From: Siphonodentalium dalli
Lineage: Eukaryota; Mollusca; Scaphopoda; Gadilida; Siphonodentaliidae
Assembly: GCA_032622095.1 (NCBI GenBank)
Contig: CP136066.1
Location: 153,041,152-153,105,151 of the forward strand
DNA: 64,000 nucleotides
Reading direction: 5' to 3'
Position 1 is the stretch's first letter. Each line of letters begins with the position of its first letter. A program made the position numbers and the translations under genes. The notes below the pieces were generated by a model. It was not told the origin of the DNA, searched no databases, and saw nothing but the letters and a program-made list of their open reading frames with translations. Positions 52,001 to 58,000 of the stretch are shown here, one piece after another.

Positions 52001-55000
52001 CTGCAAATGACAGACATACTATTTGCAGGCTTGGCAACTAATTAATTGTCATTGATATATTGAGCCCCTGGCAACTGGGATATCAGGAGATGTTCATACA
52101 GCACAGGTGAATAATGGCAGCCATCTACACAGAACAATTAGTGGACAATCAGAGAAATTGATCAATAGATTATCATCTACATGTAATCTTCCTGGTGATC
52201 TGAGCATTCAACATGGCTTCACAGCTCATTTGTTCTGCTAATTTAGGCCAATATTATTATAATCTCTGTTCGCTCATTCCCTACCTACATGTACGCTACT
52301 CTTGTGTGCCAAATAAAGGTACAATGTACCTGTAAGTTAATTAATTTTAATGAGAAAAATCCACCCTGCATGATGCTTATTCGGGTCTGCACGTTTATTT
52401 AAATATTGATGGCTCTGTTCTAAATTTGATTAACAAATGCAATACAAATAGTTTAATTACAAGAAAATGTGGAGTTTTAATTTTAGATGTTGCCCACACA
52501 GGGCATTTCGACAACGATGGTCACATTTTCCCATGCATGTATTAATTTTAAGCATGCCAATTGTGAAAACTTGCTTTATACTCAAGTCTACAAAAATAAT
52601 TGTTAAAGGTATTAAATACTGAACTGAAAAAAAATCATCTTCCACATGATAACTTTTCTTTGAGAATTGATGTTTCAACCACACACTTCTATTCTGCCCT
52701 GCACTATTTTTTTATTTTTCAGAAATTTCCACCCTGCACTTCTATTTGGCAAACAAGAGTATGTAAAACAATTAGGTATGTTCATGTAAGTCGGCTAATA
52801 TTTTTTTTACTATCTTTATGTTTACTTTTACAATGTAGGCTTCACTGGGCTTCTAAGAAACTCTGGAAATGCCACTTGAAGCATTTTTGGTGGAAAAATG
52901 TATTTATAGGGTTTGTGTATGTACGGAAGGCTGGGTCGTAATCAAAGCCTGGCCATAATTAAAATAAACTTTGTTTCCCCATGTCCATACTTTCCCCATG
53001 TCCAAATTTCAAGGTGATAGTTACCAGTACATGTATAGTAACATGTATATTTAGAGCTTTTTTAAAATAGTGAACAGGGGTTTTTAAAAACTATCATTTG
53101 AAATTCAGTACATTATTGTTTTATATGTGTATCATCCTTACTGAATATGAAAAAAATATTTCACTGAGATGAAAACAGAATATTTTGAGTAGGAACTATT
53201 TATGTGTGTGCATTTGTAGCATACCGGTACATACGGCACATTTGGGGTCAGTAGAAACTAGGTATATTTTATTATTACCCTATTATTATTTAGTTAATTA
53301 AGACATACGGTACATGTACTGGTATCATGATAGCTTTTTTACATACATGTACATGTATGTAATGCACATACTAGTATCATGATGCCTTTTTTACAGAATT
53401 CACTTCATACATGTTGTGTATACTTTCTTAACGCTTCGGCAGGTAGAACGACATTTTTGTCGCAGTATGGTTGGTGGGTGGAATGACATTTATGGTAGTT
53501 TTAGGGTAATATAACGTTACTGTGTACACAACTTTAAAAAATCATCTCCTAAAAGGAAACTTATCATGAATATAATGTGGATCAATATTATTTTTATTAT
53601 TTACATTGATTCGTGGTTTTAATCATGTTGTTTGTATGATTTGTTTGTTATAAGATGCGACGGCTACAATAGAACTGAGTCAGTTTATTTGCAATGATAT
53701 ATTAACAAATTGATATGATGTCATATACCGTATGACATACAAAGGGTTAAATCAATCGACATGATTTGGGATTACATCTACCCGTAGAATGAGGTAAACT
53801 TTGTCATCACTAGTGCCTAAACTTAGGAAGTCTGCTATCACATAAAGATACTGGTGAATTGCAGTGAAATCTGATATTTTGCATTGATTGAGGGTGCGAA
53901 AAAGATAAAAAGTTCTCATTTTTGGAATTCTCCAAATTTTCACGAGATATCTACTTTATAAATGGCCTCTTTTACTGAATAGGGAATGTGATAAGAAAGT
54001 CTAAGTAAATTTGATATTATTTGATAGAAACTTTTCTGGAAAGGTGTCCTTGATTTATACCGTATCTTTTTTTCATCCCCGGAATCTATATAAAACTTGT
54101 TAAGAAGAGATACACTATCTTTAATAAATGGTTTTAAAGATGCACAATCCGAATTAACACTCCTAAATCTATTTGGCTTTGGGGGGTAAAAAATATTGGG
54201 TTTGAGTTGAGAAACCCACCCATCATACATGTAGCTCAAAGTTATCAGACATCAATTTATCAAATCTGCTATTTTTCATCACCTGGAATATTTGGCGGCC
54301 TGGCAAATATTTGACAAATGCCGACTGACATACACACGATACCAAATTGCGTTGAACACAATGTATATAACCATTTTTGGGCAATTTTATACTATAGTTG
54401 ACAGTGGTTAGCATTATTTTTTGGCAATAAATCGATTCTGATAACTGAAGCAGATTTCAAGAAATGTTGTTGTTGTTGGAATCTGATGATATGGGGACCA
54501 TTAAATCGGATTTAGTCGGAAATATGGCTTGTTGCCATTCATCGGAAAGCTCTCACTGACAACATTTTTCCAGGCCACTAATAACTACATGTACACATCT
54601 CAAGAAATAACAAATTTCAAAAATCGATATCTGATCACTCTGATCTTTGATGGGTGGGTTCCGCGACTCAAATGAAATATTTTTTACCCCCGAAGCCAAA
54701 GAAATAGTAATTTGGGAGCATTATTTGATTATGCATCTTTAAATACTAAACTCAAATATATTTCCCTTCAATTAAAGTTTGATTTATATATACATTTATA
54801 CTTGTCTGTTATTGTTACATTGTGCATGTTGTGTGACATACATCACTGAATAGTGGTCAGTCAATAAAGTATTCATTCATTCATTCATTCAAATCAGTGA
54901 TCGTAATTAATTGAAAACCTCATAATCTCATATTTTTGTGCGCTAGCACTACATCTATTAGTCCAAGTCTTCTCGTACTAAAACCAGCTAAGATATTGGT

Positions 55001-58000
55001 ATGGCGAGATGCTGGATTTTAAAATCCAGCATCTCGCCATACCAATATCTTAGCAGGTTTTAGTACGAGAAGACTTGGACTATACATCTATGTGGGTACG
55101 ATCAATCCTACAAATAATGTGTCTGTCATTTGCAGAATGAGGTCTCCAGAGGGTGAATTTAGTGATGGTATCCCACACAGCAGGCTAGCATCACCAAATT
55201 CACCCTCTGGGGACCTCATTCTGCTTAGGCGTCATCTTCTGAGAAGTATTTATATTATCAAATTAACATTGGTTTTAGTCACTTTTTTTCTTCTCTTAAG
55301 TTTCTATATCCCATAATTTGCAGAAAATAAAATGCATAATCGAGGTGGCTAATGGCTGAACATCTCCAGCTTCAACTGGAGAACTTCAATCTGATCCTAG
55401 TTCTCCCATAGCAGTTGAGGCCTAGCCAGAATGAGGTTCCCATAGGGTGAATTTGGTGATGCTAGCCTGCTGTGTGGGATAGCATCACTAAATTCACCCT
55501 CTGGGGACCTCGTTCTGCAAATAACAGGTCTACACACTACTGGTTATTTGCAGGCTTGGTGGGGGTGGGGTACATGTATGATGAGGGGTTTGTCATAAGA
55601 CCATCGTTATGCTGATTACTCTCAGGTGCCTATTAATAATAGTCATGGTGGGGATTTAGGCTGAAATTAATAATAGTGACGGCAATTTCACTCTACTAGA
55701 ATGTCTGTACTCTCAAGATCAATATAAATATACGAGTACTCTTATTAAATTTCATGTAAAATCCCCCTGTATGCTGTTTATTTTGGTTCCTATAATTGTT
55801 TTTATTTCATTTCAAATGACTGCTTTTTATAGAAAAAACAATTCAATAAATGTAAAATGATAACTAAGAATCAGACAAGGGCTGACACAGCTTCTTTTGG
55901 TTCTTATAGGCCTAAACAAAGAATATGTTGGAATATTTGCCCATTATTTCACCCCTGTACTATTATTTAATTTTGAAGAAATTTCTCCCTTGTGCTATTA
56001 TTCCGCCCCGTGTTTATTTGGATTCCAAGAGTATGGCAAATAATAGTGATAGTTACATGTAGGAATTTTCTCCAAAATGAATAATCGTGCTGACATTAGG
56101 CACATGAGAGTAAGACAGTTATTACAACTTTCTCCAACTGAATCCCCAATTTGTTGTGCACATACTGTATATTATGCACTCATAATTTACTCAACAATCC
56201 ATTTTGCTAGTATATGTACAATGTAAAAATTATCATTTTCCATTCTGTCAGTGTCCCTAAAAAAATGAAGTTCTTAATGATCACTTGAATCTTTTCAAAT
56301 ATAGAACCATTTTTTTCTCAACATTTAATTCGTATGTTTGGTAACAAAATTACAATTCATTACAACGTTATACTTTTTATTTATGTGGGAAGTAGCCTCT
56401 ATACGGGCGCATGCGCAGCATAAGATACTATGGTGGCGGGATGGGGTGTTGCGTGGTAACGTTATACTTATTATTTATGTGGGCAGTAGCCACTATACGG
56501 GCGCCTGTGGCGCATAAGATACTATGGGTGGCGGGATGGGGTGGTGGGTGGGAATGGTATACTTATTATTTATGTGGGCAGTAGCCTCTATACGGGCGCC
56601 TGTGGTGCATAAGATACTATGGTGGCGGGATGGGGTGGTGGGTGGGAACGTTATACTTATTATTTATGTGGCCAGTAGCCTCTATACGGGCGCCTGTGGC
56701 GCATAAGATACTATGGGTGGCGGGATTTGGTGGTGGGTGGGAACTTATACTTATTATTTATGTGGGCAGTAGCCTCTATACGGGCGCCTGTGGCGCATAA
56801 TATACTATGGGTGGCAGGATGGGGTGGTGGGTGGGAACGTTATACTTATTCCAAGTCAACATTTTAGATTAAGATTAAGAAATATTCTTATTTTTTACTT
56901 GGAAATCAGGGGGAGGGGTCGGAAAAAAATTACAGGATACAAGGACCGGGTGGGTGGGTGTCCCCGAGCCCGGAATGCAGATTTTTTCTGATCTCATGCA
57001 ATTTTTTTCCAAAATCATTTCTATGACAAATTACAGCTTCAAAATTAATTGAAACAATCAGATTCATATAGTAGTGCATGCTATAGCCTTATACAAGTGA
57101 GGGGGGCTCTATATTTTAATTTTTTGTCCACAATTTCTCACTTTAACAGTTGAATCCATGGGGTGGGTCCGGTTTTGGTCGAGGAAAAAAATTGCAATGA
57201 AAAAATATCCATTCTCATCTTTTTTCATAGTTTATCATGGCTTTTTAAAACTTATTATACATAGAGGATACTTGCATGTTTTTAGTGAATACCGGAAGTA
57301 TCTCATGAGTGGTCACAGTGAGATACTGGAATCATCACGAGTGATTATTCCAGTATCTCACTGTGACCATGATTGAGGTAATTCCGGTATTCACTCAAAA
57401 CACGAAGGTTTTCTTTTTATTATATGCGCTATTTACTAAGATAGATCGAGGAATTAATTCAAAATCGAACTGATTCCGATTCACATCGGCAATACAATTT
57501 CTGCACAACAAACAGAGAGACCACGTGGTTCAATAAAATACGGTCGATAACTCAGAATACACATGCTTCAAATGTGTGTAATATAGCAGAGAGCTTTATT
57601 TCTAATATACCAACTTACTTGCTTGTGTACTATTAGCAATGTGGCATTGCATTTTTGTCACTTATTGACACAAAATCGTTATTTGAAGACTTTTAAATTC
57701 TGAGGTGGGACAAATTGTAGAGTATCAATCTCAGAGCATCTAATTTTCAAAATTTTCCGGGGGAGGCCCCTTGACCCTCTCCCGTACTCTTTCTCCCCCC
57801 CCCCTTCAGGCCTTCGGGAGATGCTGGGATACTACTCGCCTCGACATTTTGTAGGAGAGCTACTCGCCACTCGCCTAGAATGATTTTAAGGGGAGCTCCT
57901 CATTGTTCACCAGTGATTTCCCACATGAAGAGGACTGGAACTGTGTCTATTTAATCAAATTGATGGTGTTTTTACATTACACATGCACATATTTTAACCT

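Noticed and set aside
52600-52941. 113-codon plus-strand open frame
   Set aside because: Very rich in Phe, His and Leu as expected from AT-rich non-coding DNA, with no motif and no splice context.
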